Shown: piece by piece, positions 1-8,608 of the stretch
How the letters are laid out: every line of letters begins with the position of its first letter
Position numbering within the stretch: position 1 is the stretch's first letter
Source of the DNA: an uncultured Clostridium sp.
GTDB lineage: Bacteria; Bacillota; Clostridia; TANB77; CAG-508
Direction: 5' to 3'
Length of the DNA: 58,839 bases
Assembly: GCA_946409935.1 (NCBI GenBank)
Contig: CAMJYG010000005.1
Span: 1-58,839 of the forward strand
Made by a program: the position numbers and the translations under genes
Notes under the pieces: generated by a model
The model's database searches: none
Told to the model about the DNA's origin: nothing
Seen by the model: the letters and a program-made list of their open reading frames with translations, nothing else

Positions 1-71
1 CCGAGATTTTTTGAAAAATATTTATATATTAACATTTATATATTAGATTATAATCGGCTGTAAATTGTAAC
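1..71. repeat. Right half of family A MITE-like element
   Basis: Nearly identical to the right half of the complete family A element at 5752-6018. It ends in GCTGTAAATTGTAAC, a one-base variant of that element's terminal repeat. The left half lies outside the window. No coding potential is seen. Confidence 0.8.
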
Positions 72-228
72 TATTCATTGGTTACTACTATGAAAACCAA
101 ATAACTTAATTCCCAAATCGTACAAACTATCAATATCAATTTTAAGTTTATTTTCTTATTAACAGTTCGTTTTATTTTTAAATTGTAATTGCTATACTTG
201 CTTTAATTAATATATTGGAGGAAAGTTT

Positions 229-606
229 ATGAACAATCAAGAAAAAACCTTAAGAATAAATATTGGCAAAAAAATAAAGTTGGCAAGAACCAAAGCTTCT
301 TATACTCAAGAACAACTTGCAGAGAAATTATCTCTATCTCCTAGGTATATTAGCCAATTAGAAAGAGGCATAGCTTTTGGTAGTGCAACTACTATAACTA
401 ATATTTGTAAAGCATTGAATATAAATTCAGATTTTTTATTTGATGATTTAATTAAGAATGAAAAACCATTATTAAATAACATTGAAGACACAAAATTTTT
501 AGAAAATTATTATAAATTAAATGACTATAATAAAAATATTGCCAATTCTATTATAAATGAATTGTTAAAAATTCAAAACGATCCCAAATACTTAGAACAC
601 TCATAA
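229..606 (+). CDS. XRE-family helix-turn-helix transcriptional regulator
   Basis: A 125-residue protein with a Cro/C1-type HTH over about residues 10-65, including the TQEQLAEKLSLSPRYISQLERG-like recognition region, followed by a short helical tail. Such proteins bind operator DNA as dimers. The start is supported by GGAGG seven bases upstream of ATG. It converges on the minus-strand M15 peptidase gene with a shared hairpin between them, so the two are not co-transcribed. The target cannot be told from sequence. The fold call is firm. Confidence 0.9.
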   Translation: MNNQEKTLRINIGKKIKLARTKASYTQEQLAEKLSLSPRYISQLERGIAFGSATTITNICKALNINSDFLFDDLIKNEKPLLNNIEDTKFLENYYKLNDYNKNIANSIINELLKIQNDPKYLEHS

Positions 607-615
607 AGACTTATA

Positions 616-650
616 AAAGGCATATTATGTTTCTTTATCGATATGCCTTT
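616..650. terminator. Bidirectional intrinsic terminator
   Basis: Stem AAAGGCATAT (616-625) pairs with ATATGCCTTT (641-650), with A- and T-rich flanks on both sides. It lies between the convergent XRE and M15 peptidase genes. Confidence 0.75.
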
Positions 651-683
651 TTATCTTCTAATCCAGTTTACCATCTATCAATT

Positions 684-1365
684 TTAATTTATTGTAGTAC
701 TTGTTGAGCCTGTTCCTACAACATCCTCTTGCAATGATCTCCACGTGTTACATCCAACTATTCCATCAGCTATTAAGCCTCTTCTTGTTTGATATGCTAT
801 TACAGCATTTTGTGTTGCCTGCCCATAAATTCCATCTAATCCACCAGTTCTAAATCCAAGAGTATTTAAATCATCTTGTGCTATACAAACATAATTGCTT
901 ACACTACCTCTTTTTAATTGTGGATATCCTCCAGTTGAACATGCAGGTGTTCCGGAACCTTTTATCAAAATGTACCCATGTAGGTGTTAGTCTTAATGGT
1001 TCAACATAAGCCCATACTCCAGAATTTTTTGCACTATTCCATAATATGTTTCTCTGCGACTGTGTTAATGTTTGACCAACATCAAATGCTACACCAGCAT
1101 AATGTTGACTCTGATTTCCATGTCCTCCTTCATATGGTCTTTTAAATGCAAAACCAACTGGTATTGGTCCACCATAAATATATCTTTGACTATTCCAACT
1201 TTGCATTGTTCTTTTGGTGGTCCATAAAATATTACTTTTGCTTGAGCCTCTAAATTCTCTTAACTTTAATGTACCATTTGTATTATATGGCATTGGTTCA
1301 TTTTCACCTCTATAATATACTTCCATTCGATTAGAATCATTATTAAAAATTAATATCTTTGCCAT
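684..1365 (-). CDS. M15-type peptidase with C-terminal peptidoglycan-binding domain, interrupted by a +1 frameshift
   Basis: The first frame (from ATG at 1365, behind GGGAGGGGAG) carries the zinc-peptidase pattern of D,D-carboxypeptidase/endolysin M15 proteins: SQHYAGVAFDVG (HxxGxAxD) and WVHFD. The second frame (to 684) encodes a PG_binding_1 repeat (DGIYGQATQNAVIAYQ). The frames join if one C (plus-strand G at 954) is skipped, so that TTC-C-GGA is read Phe-Gly. Without skipping, the product ends after 16 aberrant residues and lacks the cell-wall-binding domain. The joined protein would be about 226 residues, a normal length for an endolysin-like enzyme. It is either a pseudogene, a sequencing error or a recoded gene; two other genes here have the same lesion. 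Confidence 0.75.
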
Positions 1366-1380
1366 TAATCTCCCCTCCCA

Positions 1381-1418
1381 AAATTACATAAAATACAATG
1401 ATATATTTTATGTAATTT
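1381..1418. promoter_or_regulatory. 15-bp palindrome upstream of the M15 gene
   Basis: AAATTACATAAAATA (1381-1395) pairs perfectly with TATTTTATGTAATTT (1404-1418). It lies just upstream of the peptidase ribosome-binding site and lacks a clear U-tract on the minus strand, so an operator or 5' UTR hairpin is as likely as a terminator. Confidence 0.45.
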
Positions 1419-1475
1419 CGGGAGTTTGGTTACTAAAAGTAATATAAATTGTTCCCAAGTTATTAATATCAAACA

Positions 1476-1508
1476 AAAACTCATACCTTGCTATAAAACA
1501 TGAGTTTT
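1476..1508 (-). terminator. Intrinsic terminator downstream of the lipase transcript
   Basis: AAAACTCAT pairs with ATGAGTTTT, followed on the minus strand by a T-rich tract. Confidence 0.65.
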
Positions 1509-1529
1509 GGTTCAAAATAAATTATACTT

Positions 1530-1690
1530 TTATATTCCATTTAATTGTTGAATTAAAGCAAAAATATCGTTACAGTTCAGTAACAAAATATCAACAACTT
1601 CCTTTGGAATCTCAACTATATTTTCTTGTTTTATCTCTCCATAATAATTCTTCCATACGTATTCTCATAACTTATACTAATGCTAACATG
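1530..1690 (-). pseudogene. Degenerate small ORF remnant
   Basis: Minus-strand open stretches in two frames together read like the end of a small helical protein (for example VEIPKEVVDILLLNCN, then QQLNGI and stop), but no single frame is intact and no start has a ribosome-binding site. The LLLNCN part is encoded by a solo copy of the family B terminal repeat (1569-1584). I cannot assign a family. The rest of 1366-1727 holds only the two hairpins listed. Confidence 0.3.
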
Positions 1691-1727
1691 TATTACTTCA
1701 CATAATTTTCTTAGTTAAAAATCTTTC

Positions 1728-3038
1728 TTAAAATCCTCTTTCTTTCAAATCATGAACTAGTTCAACGTAAAATTCTCTTACATCAAATCCATCTATGTTT
1801 TCTTTATTTAAATCAATAATATCACCATGTGATATTCCTCTGTGTCCATTAGGAATTACAAAAACATATCTATCTCCATACTCAAAAGATTTTTCTCCAA
1901 CTAAACCATCATTATCTCCATCAAAATACTTGACAAACTTTGCAGTCATATTTAATGGAAATCTAGCAGCATTACTTTTTATTAATTTTGTTCCAATAGA
2001 TTGATAAAAAACTTTATTACTCTTTTTTAAATTTTTATTTAATTCATTGCAATAGCTACTTGTTAAATCACTTGTTGCCTTCTTAAAATTCGGTTCACTT
2101 TCTCCAAAATGCCTTAATGTAGAATTGTATTTTTTAGCAATTTTATCAATAATTCCTTTGGAATCTTTTGAAAACAAAAAATCTGCAAATTCACAACCTC
2201 TATTAGGAGTACTTACCATTGTTAAAGAAGCAACATACTGTTCAATATTACACTCAGAAATAGCATATCTACAATCTAATCCACCTTTAGAATGAGCTAT
2301 TATATTTAACTTTTCAATTCCATTTTCATCTACGATTTCTTTAATTCTATTAGCAAGTTCCTTTCCTGAATCTTCAACTGATAATGCAGATGAATGATTA
2401 CCATAGAAGCATGTTGCTCCGTTCTTAATAAGCTCTTTAGGTATTCTCCCCCAATAATTTCTAATCTGTAAATCTCTAAAAAATACACCATGTACTAGAA
2501 GAAGTGGATATTTTGTTTTACAAATCTGTTCTTCTTTCCTTCTTTCATTTAATATGCATTTATTATTTTCAAATTGAACCTCTTTTTTAGCAATTCTAAT
2601 CATTTTTATTAAAATAATTAGATGTACAATCGGAATCATTCCACAGATGGCACCTATCACTCTATACTTAATACCTAATTGTCTAGAAAAAATATATAAC
2701 CTAATTATACCATTCCAAAAAATAATAAATTCTTGTATAAATATAAATAATATATTTAAAAGTATTATTCTGTAATCACTATGAAAAACTGTTAATTGTA
2801 ATAAAAAATATATTACAGACATTACATTTGAAATTAAAAAAATCTCTAAAAGAGTATACGCTTTTCTAATACTTTCTAATTTTTTCTCTTTGAGTTTTTT
2901 CATACAAATTGTAGGAAATAAGTTTATTATTGCGAAAACAAATAATAATATAACTATTGGTATTTCAACATTAAATTGCGTGCTTAATATATAATAATTT
3001 GATGTAAAAAAAACTATTATTGCATTAATTAATTGCAT
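1728..3038 (-). CDS. Membrane-anchored alpha/beta-hydrolase (lipase-like)
   Basis: A 436-residue protein. The first roughly 160 residues form four or five hydrophobic helices. The remainder is a triacylglycerol-lipase-like alpha/beta hydrolase: oxyanion-region YPLLLVHGVFF, nucleophile elbow AHSKGG (GxSxG variant with Ala first) and a later DGDNDGLV segment likely to hold the catalytic Asp, with NGHRGISHGD as a candidate for the His. It should hydrolyse an ester, probably a lipid or lipid-linked substrate at the membrane. The start is preceded by AAGGAG. It ends before a terminator and appears to be its own unit. Substrate unknown. Confidence 0.75.
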   Translation of the reverse strand: MQLINAIIVFFTSNYYILSTQFNVEIPIVILLFVFAIINLFPTICMKKLKEKKLESIRKAYTLLEIFLISNVMSVIYFLLQLTVFHSDYRIILLNILFIFIQEFIIFWNGIIRLYIFSRQLGIKYRVIGAICGMIPIVHLIILIKMIRIAKKEVQFENNKCILNERRKEEQICKTKYPLLLVHGVFFRDLQIRNYWGRIPKELIKNGATCFYGNHSSALSVEDSGKELANRIKEIVDENGIEKLNIIAHSKGGLDCRYAISECNIEQYVASLTMVSTPNRGCEFADFLFSKDSKGIIDKIAKKYNSTLRHFGESEPNFKKATSDLTSSYCNELNKNLKKSNKVFYQSIGTKLIKSNAARFPLNMTAKFVKYFDGDNDGLVGEKSFEYGDRYVFVIPNGHRGISHGDIIDLNKENIDGFDVREFYVELVHDLKERGF

Positions 3039-3170
3039 ATATTTATATCTCCTTTAAGTAGCTTTGCCATTTCATATAAACATTTAGTATCAAACATAAT
3101 CTTAATATAATTAAATCCTTCTTCTTTTAGTTTGCTATTTGAAAATCAATATTTTGCAACTATTTCACCA

Positions 3171-3647
3171 TTATTTTTTTAATTTATATCTAGCCATAAA
3201 AATAAAGATTGGCTTAGCAAAGCCGAAAGTATAAGTTGTAATAATTGTATAAATATTAGGATTTTCAAAAATCTTTGTATAAAACCTATCCATTATAAAT
3301 ACATCAAAAACAAAATAAATAACTAAATAAACTAAATATAAATTAAATAAAACGAAATTATCAAAACTAAATACTACAACAATTAACAGATACTTCATTA
3401 TTGTTAATATACTATATAAAACACCTAACCTGCTAGATTTATTAAATTTTCCTATAATGTATTGTGATACACCTGGTATCCATGCAATAATCGGATATTT
3501 ATAACCGTTCATCTTTGATATTTTATATAATCCTATGGATTGAAATATATAAAATGTAATCTTTGTTAAAATATAAATTAAAAAAACAATTATTGCTACA
3601 ATCGAAAATGCTAAAAATGGTATTATAAACATTGATGCAAAAGCCAT
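3171..3647 (-). CDS. Small polytopic membrane protein of unknown function
   Basis: A 158-residue, strongly hydrophobic protein with about four transmembrane segments and the motif YPIIAWIPGVSQYIIGKF, which resembles small membrane proteins found near sortases and signal peptidases in Clostridia (DUF5684-like; from memory, not a search). AAAGGA precedes ATG. It lies 57 bp downstream of the sortase gene on the same strand and is probably co-transcribed with it. No catalytic motif is visible. Confidence 0.6.
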   Translation of the reverse strand: MAFASMFIIPFLAFSIVAIIVFLIYILTKITFYIFQSIGLYKISKMNGYKYPIIAWIPGVSQYIIGKFNKSSRLGVLYSILTIMKYLLIVVVFSFDNFVLFNLYLVYLVIYFVFDVFIMDRFYTKIFENPNIYTIITTYTFGFAKPIFIFMARYKLKK

Positions 3648-3704
3648 ATTAATCTTTCCTTTACTATATATATTTTTTATGTAATTTATGGATGTGTGTT
3701 ACAT

Positions 3705-4460
3705 TTATTTAACTTCTCTTCCTTTTACAATTATTCTATGTTTACTATCATTTGTACAAGTTATTAAGGTTATTTCTTTTTGGCCATTTGTTAATTGTGT
3801 AGTACAAGTAACATCATCTGGTTCAACCTCATATTTGTTATAAATTTTATAATTTATTGTTCTTCCTGATAAATCTGTTATTTCTATTATATCACCTTTT
3901 TCTAATGTTGGAACTTTACTAAAAAATAATTTATTTCTGTAATTATGTCCCACTATACAGTAATTTCCCACTTCATTTATTTCTGGTCCCCAAAATTTAG
4001 TAGGTGAAATTTTCAATAGTGCCTCTGTTTCTTCATCAGAATTATTCTCTCCTTCTAATATAGGATAATTTAAATTTATTTTTGGTATTTTAATTGTTCC
4101 AATGGTATAATAATTATACCCTTCGCTTGTAGTCTTTTTTTCTGCACTGGTATATTTTAACTTTTCTTCAATAAAATCGTCTTTATCAACATTATTTTTA
4201 TCAACATTTTCATCATTTAAAACAACAACTAAAACATTACTTTTTGCAACTGTTGTGTCATCTACTTTTATATCCAAATCTGATAGTATTTCTTTAGAAA
4301 CTTCCTCACTTTTATTTCTATCATATTCAGCATAAATACATGCTGAAATCAAAATACAAACCAAAAAAATAGATAAAAAGAAATCAAACTTATAAATTTT
4401 CTTTTTTCTTTTAAGCTCTGGTGTTATATATAGTTTTTTGGTAACTAAAATTTGATTCAC
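3705..4460 (-). CDS. Sortase (class D-like) transpeptidase
   Basis: A 251-residue protein with an N-terminal cytoplasmic segment, one transmembrane helix (about residues 27-45), a variable linker and a C-terminal sortase barrel. The catalytic triad is visible: His in VGHNYRNKLFF, Cys in TLITCTND and Arg in the closing HRIIVKGRE. Sortases join cell-wall sorting-signal proteins to peptidoglycan or to each other. The start is GTG, preceded by GAAGGGA. No substrate is adjacent; the truncated gene at the right edge ends like a sorting signal but lies 54 kb away. The subclass assignment is tentative. Confidence 0.85.
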   Translation of the reverse strand: MNQILVTKKLYITPELKRKKKIYKFDFFLSIFLVCILISACIYAEYDRNKSEEVSKEILSDLDIKVDDTTVAKSNVLVVVLNDENVDKNNVDKDDFIEEKLKYTSAEKKTTSEGYNYYTIGTIKIPKINLNYPILEGENNSDEETEALLKISPTKFWGPEINEVGNYCIVGHNYRNKLFFSKVPTLEKGDIIEITDLSGRTINYKIYNKYEVEPDDVTCTTQLTNGQKEITLITCTNDSKHRIIVKGREVK

Positions 4461-4588
4461 TATAATTTCATTCCCTTCTCAAAGTTCAATCTTAAATCTG
4501 AAATTTTTGCTTGTTATACAATTCTTTATTATTATATCATATTTTTTTCTAAAATGAAATACCTTTTTCTTATTCATTTTACTGGTCA

Positions 4589-4855
4589 GTTACAGTTCAG
4601 TAACAATATATCTTGAAGTCCCCGAAAGTGATTAATCTATAAAATATTTTGAGAATTAATCGAATGCGACTGGAATAACTTAAAAATTCTTAATAATTTT
4701 GAAAGGGAATCTCAAAGCTTGTCTTTGAGGGTGCTTTCAAAATTAGTTAGAATTTTTTAGTGTTAAATGGAAGAGAGCCGAGATTATTCGAAAAATATTT
4801 TATATATTAATCACGTTAAGCAGGACACCCCCACTTTAAGTTACTGAACTGTAAC
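4589..4855. repeat. Complete family B MITE-like element
   Basis: 267 bp bounded by GTTACAGTTCAGTAAC (4589-4604) and its inverted copy GTTACTGAACTGTAAC (4840-4855). The interior holds an imperfect hairpin (left TCGAATGCGA, right AGCCGAGATT) resembling the internal modules of family A. It carries no ORF and encodes the last residues and stop of rsmA. Confidence 0.75.
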
Positions 4856-5732
4856 ACTGGTTGTTATTATTTTTCAAATTAATCTCATTTGCTAAATTAG
4901 CAAAATCATGTAAGCTTAAATTTTCTGGTCTAATGTTAATATCAATTTTTAGTTTTTCAAGTATTTGTATTCCATTTTGTTTATTTTCAAATATATGTGA
5001 ATTAGTTAATGCATTTAGTAATGTTTTCCTTCTTTGCATAAAAGAAGCCTTTATTATTTTAAACATTAATTCTTCATTATTCACATTAACTGGTGATATT
5101 TTTCTAATATTTAATTTTATAACCTTCGAAGTAACCTCTGGTTCAGGTATAAAAGAACTATTAGGAACTTCCATTATATCTTTTGATTCTGCATAATAAT
5201 AGACACTATACGTAATTGCACCAGTATCTTTACTTCCAGGTATAGCTATTAATCGATCTGCAACTTCTTTTTGAATCATTACAGTTATACTTTCTAAATC
5301 TAATCTTTCCTCCAATAATTTCATAATTATTGGTGTAGTTATATAATATGGAAGATTAGCAACAATTTTAACATTTTCTATTATTTCTGTTTCTTTTTCT
5401 TCGTTTATTAATTGATGTAAATTCACTTTTAAAACATCTTGATTTAAAACGCAAAAATTATCATAAAATTTAAATCTCTCTTCTAATATTTCTATCATTC
5501 TTTTGTCAAGCTCGATACAAATAACTTTACCTGCTTTTTCCAATAAATATTTAGTTAAAGTTCCAAGTCCTGGTCCAATTTCTATAACTAAATCCTTTTT
5601 TGATATTTCACTACAATCTACTATTGTATTTACAACATTATCATTTATCAAAAAATTTTGTCCCAAAGATTTATTGGCTTTTATATTGTATTTATTTAAA
5701 ATAAATTTAGTTTCTTCTAAAATATTACTCAT
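4836..5732 (-). CDS. rsmA: 16S rRNA dimethyladenosine transferase RsmA (KsgA)
   Basis: A 298-residue Rossmann methyltransferase that dimethylates two adenines near the 3' end of 16S rRNA. Visible family marks are NKSLGQNFLIN, the SAM loop VIEIGPGLGTLT, catalytic NLPYYITTP and the C-terminal helical domain with RRKTLLNAL. AAAGGGA precedes ATG. The last six residues (CYSSVT) and the stop codon are encoded by the terminal inverted repeat of the family B element, so the native C-terminus has been replaced. The gene diverges from spoVD across a complete family A element. Confidence 0.95.
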   Translation of the reverse strand: MSNILEETKFILNKYNIKANKSLGQNFLINDNVVNTIVDCSEISKKDLVIEIGPGLGTLTKYLLEKAGKVICIELDKRMIEILEERFKFYDNFCVLNQDVLKVNLHQLINEEKETEIIENVKIVANLPYYITTPIIMKLLEERLDLESITVMIQKEVADRLIAIPGSKDTGAITYSVYYYAESKDIMEVPNSSFIPEPEVTSKVIKLNIRKISPVNVNNEELMFKIIKASFMQRRKTLLNALTNSHIFENKQNGIQILEKLKIDINIRPENLSLHDFANLANEINLKNNNNQCYSSVT

Positions 5733-5751
5733 TTATAATTGTCCCTTTCCT

Positions 5752-6018
5752 GTTACAATTCACAGCTATGTTTTTATTTCTAAATGTTAATATATCAATA
5801 TTTTGAAAATAAATCGAATGCAAATGAAATATTATTAGAAATTCTTATTTTAATAAAATGAGGGATGTTCATGGAAAAATCTGCAAGATTTTTAACATGA
5901 AAGAGGCTCATTTTATTAAATTAGAATTTCTTAAATATGTAATGCAGCCGAGATTTTTTGAAAAATATTTATATATTAACATTTATATATTAGATTATAA
6001 TCGGCTGTGAATTGTAAC
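5752..6018. repeat. Complete family A MITE-like element
   Basis: 267 bp with 15-bp terminal inverted repeats GTTACAATTCACAGC (5752-5766) and GCTGTGAATTGTAAC (6004-6018). A second inverted pair inside (a stretch ending in AATAAAATGAG and one beginning CTCATTTTATT) gives nested hairpins. It has no coding capacity and lies in the divergent rsmA/spoVD intergenic region. Confidence 0.85.
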
Positions 6019-6056
6019 ATCTTTCCTAATATTATAACACATTTTTTTACGTTTTG

Positions 6057-6085
6057 TTGATTTTTCTATATTTTTAATATAAAAT
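6057..6085 (+). promoter_or_regulatory. Candidate sigma-A-like promoter for the PBP gene
   Basis: TTGATT, a 17-base gap, then TAAAAT, about 60 bases upstream of the start codon and just right of the family A element. Assigned by eye in AT-rich DNA. Confidence 0.4.
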
Positions 6086-6147
6086 ATAGTTGCAAGGTTA
6101 TAATTAATAAATTTAAATTATAACTATAAAACAAAAGAGGTGAACTT

Positions 6148-8496
6148 ATGTCAAATACTCCTAAAAAAAGTAAAAACATTAATAATTCTTTAAAGAAGAA
6201 AAATAACAATTTTAAAAATCATAATATCGAAAAAAATAATAAAAATAGTACCAATAATATTATAAAAATGGAAACAAATTTTGATTCTAAAAATCTGATT
6301 AATTCAAGAAAAATGAAAATAATGCTAGTAATTATTATTACACTATTTGCGCTTTTAATTACAAGAATTGGTTTTCTTCAATTTGTACAAGGAAATTATT
6401 TAAAAGAACTAGCATATAGGCAACAGGCTATAAATCAAATAATTAGTCCTAAAAGAGGAAATATTTATGATTCAACTGGTAAAGCACTTGCAATAAGCGC
6501 TCAAGTAGATACAATTACAATTAATCCTAAAAAAATTTCTAAAAGTAATGATGTAGATACAAAAGATTACAAAGAAAAAGTTGCAAAAGCTTTATCTGAA
6601 ATTTTCGAATTGAATTATGAAGAAACTTTAGAAAAAGTAAATAGTGATTCTCAAGTTGAAACAATAATAAAAAAAGTAGAACAAGAAAAAGTAGATAAAT
6701 TGAAATCATGGATGAAAGAAAATAAAATTTCAGTTGGAATTAATATAGATGAAGATTCAAAAAGATATTATCCTTATTCAAATGTTGCATCTAGTGTAAT
6801 AGGTTTTTGTGGAATTGATAATCAAGGTTTAAGTGGACTTGAATCTAAATGGGATTCTATTCTAACTGGTACTCCGGGAAAAATAGTAAGTTCAAAAGGA
6901 AGTGACCAGAGGGAAATTCCTAATGCTGAAGAAACATATATTTCAGCAGAAAATGGAAGCGATTTAACTTTAACACTAGACTTAAATATACAAACTATTA
7001 TAGAAAAGTATTTAAAACAAGCTGTTAATAACAATAATTGTACTCGTGGAGGAAATGTTATTGTAATGAATCCTAAAACTGGAGATATTTTAGGTATGGC
7101 TTGCTATCCAGATTACGATTTAAATGCACCTTATACTCCAAATTCTACATTATCGGAAACTTATGCATCTCTTTCTACCAAAGAAAAGAGCGAAGCATTA
7201 TACAAAATGTGGTCAAATAAATCTGTTTTAGAAACTTATGAACCAGGTTCTACCTTTAAAGTTATTACAGCAGCAGTTGCAATAGAAGAAAATATAACTT
7301 CTCCTGATATAGCAGGCGATTTTTATTGTACTGGTGCTGAAAAAGTAGAAGATCGTACTATAAAATGCTGGAGAAGTTATAATCCTCATGGTACACAAAC
7401 ATTAAGGCAAGCACTTTGTAATTCTTGTAACCCAGCATTTATACAATTAGGAAGAAGAATTACTGCACCTGTATTATATAAATATTATGATGCTTTTGGA
7501 TTGTTTAATTCAACTAATTCTGGGTTATATGGTGAACAAAGCAGTATATTCCAAAAATTAGAAAATGTAGGGCCCGTAGAAATTGCCACAATGTCATTTG
7601 GTCAAAGATTAAATATTACTCCATTACAGATGGTAACAGCAATATCATGTATAGCAAATGATGGAATTTTAATGCAACCAAGAATTGTAAAAGAAATTTC
7701 TAATTCAGACAATTCATCTGTAACTCAAATGCCTACAGTACAAGTAAGACAAGTCTTATCTAAACAAACTGCACAACAAGTAAAATCTATGATGGAATCT
7801 GTAGTTACTAACGGAACTGGTAAAAATGCTGCTGTTTCTGGATATTCAATAGGAGGAAAAACTGGAACTTCAGAACCTACTGAAGCAAATTCAGATGAAG
7901 GATATGTAGCATCTTATGTTGCAATATCACCAGTTGAAGATACACAAGTTGTATTATTACTTACATTGTACGATCCTCAAGGTGCAAATGGACATCAAGG
8001 TGGTACAATAGCCGGACCAGTTGTTGGCCAAATGTTATCTGAAATATTACCTTATTTAGGAATTCCTTCAGATGAAAATACATCGAATAATTCTAATAGC
8101 AATTTAATAACAATTCCTGATATAAGAAATAAAACCGTTGCAGAAGCTGAGAAAGCTTTGAAAGAAGTCGGCTTTAATACAAAAACTTACGTTAACGGAG
8201 ATTCAAATACTGTACTTGTAAAAAATCAAAATCCTAAACCTGGATATTCTCTTCCAAAAAACTCAATAATAATACTTTATGGCGAAGAAAACGACATTGC
8301 AACTTCAGTAACTGTTCCAGATTTAAAAGGATTAAATGCTTCACAAGCTACAAATATATTAAAATCTCAAAATTTAAATATAAGCATAGAAGGTAGTGGA
8401 ACTGTAATCACACAAGATTATGCAAAAGACGAACAAGTTCCAGAAGGTACAATAATAAAAGTAAATCTAAAACCAATACTTACTGATGCACATTAA
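6148..8496 (+). CDS. SpoVD-type class B penicillin-binding protein with two PASTA domains
   Basis: A 782-residue class B PBP (D,D-transpeptidase that crosslinks peptidoglycan). An Asn/Lys-rich cytoplasmic tail is followed by one transmembrane helix (about 56-76), a dimerisation domain and a transpeptidase domain with STFK (Ser about 367), SCN (about 426) and KTGTS (about 571), then PASTA domains near 653-715 and 724-782. The domain order fits SpoVD (spore cortex) or a PBP2x-like division enzyme. With a sporulation set in the window I favour SpoVD, but PBP2x-type function is possible because no division cluster surrounds it. AGAGGTG lies upstream of ATG. Confidence 0.88.
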   Translation: MSNTPKKSKNINNSLKKKNNNFKNHNIEKNNKNSTNNIIKMETNFDSKNLINSRKMKIMLVIIITLFALLITRIGFLQFVQGNYLKELAYRQQAINQIISPKRGNIYDSTGKALAISAQVDTITINPKKISKSNDVDTKDYKEKVAKALSEIFELNYEETLEKVNSDSQVETIIKKVEQEKVDKLKSWMKENKISVGINIDEDSKRYYPYSNVASSVIGFCGIDNQGLSGLESKWDSILTGTPGKIVSSKGSDQREIPNAEETYISAENGSDLTLTLDLNIQTIIEKYLKQAVNNNNCTRGGNVIVMNPKTGDILGMACYPDYDLNAPYTPNSTLSETYASLSTKEKSEALYKMWSNKSVLETYEPGSTFKVITAAVAIEENITSPDIAGDFYCTGAEKVEDRTIKCWRSYNPHGTQTLRQALCNSCNPAFIQLGRRITAPVLYKYYDAFGLFNSTNSGLYGEQSSIFQKLENVGPVEIATMSFGQRLNITPLQMVTAISCIANDGILMQPRIVKEISNSDNSSVTQMPTVQVRQVLSKQTAQQVKSMMESVVTNGTGKNAAVSGYSIGGKTGTSEPTEANSDEGYVASYVAISPVEDTQVVLLLTLYDPQGANGHQGGTIAGPVVGQMLSEILPYLGIPSDENTSNNSNSNLITIPDIRNKTVAEAEKALKEVGFNTKTYVNGDSNTVLVKNQNPKPGYSLPKNSIIILYGEENDIATSVTVPDLKGLNASQATNILKSQNLNISIEGSGTVITQDYAKDEQVPEGTIIKVNLKPILTDAH

Positions 8497-8526
8497 AAAA
8501 GTATAGATAAATTCTATACTTTTTTT
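8495..8526 (+). terminator. Intrinsic terminator after the PBP gene
   Basis: AAAAAAGTATAGA pairs with TCTATACTTTTTT, ending in a T-run. Confidence 0.85.
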
Positions 8527-8608
8527 ATTTTCTTCCTTCAAATAAATCTGAATGCGAGCCTGTTCTAAATGCTGTTAATATTAATTCTTCTTTCTCAATT
8601 TTATATAT
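8525..8608 (-). pseudogene. C-terminal remnant of a YafQ/RelE-type toxin
   Basis: A minus-strand frame of about 27 codons ends in LTAFRTGSHSDLF and a short tail, the characteristic C-terminus of YafQ-family mRNA-interferase toxins of type II toxin-antitoxin modules. The frame opens right after a stop and overlaps the ispH stop codon. The N-terminal two thirds and any antitoxin are missing, so this is decayed debris of a lost module. Family recognition rests on the RTGSHSDLF motif. Confidence 0.6.
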
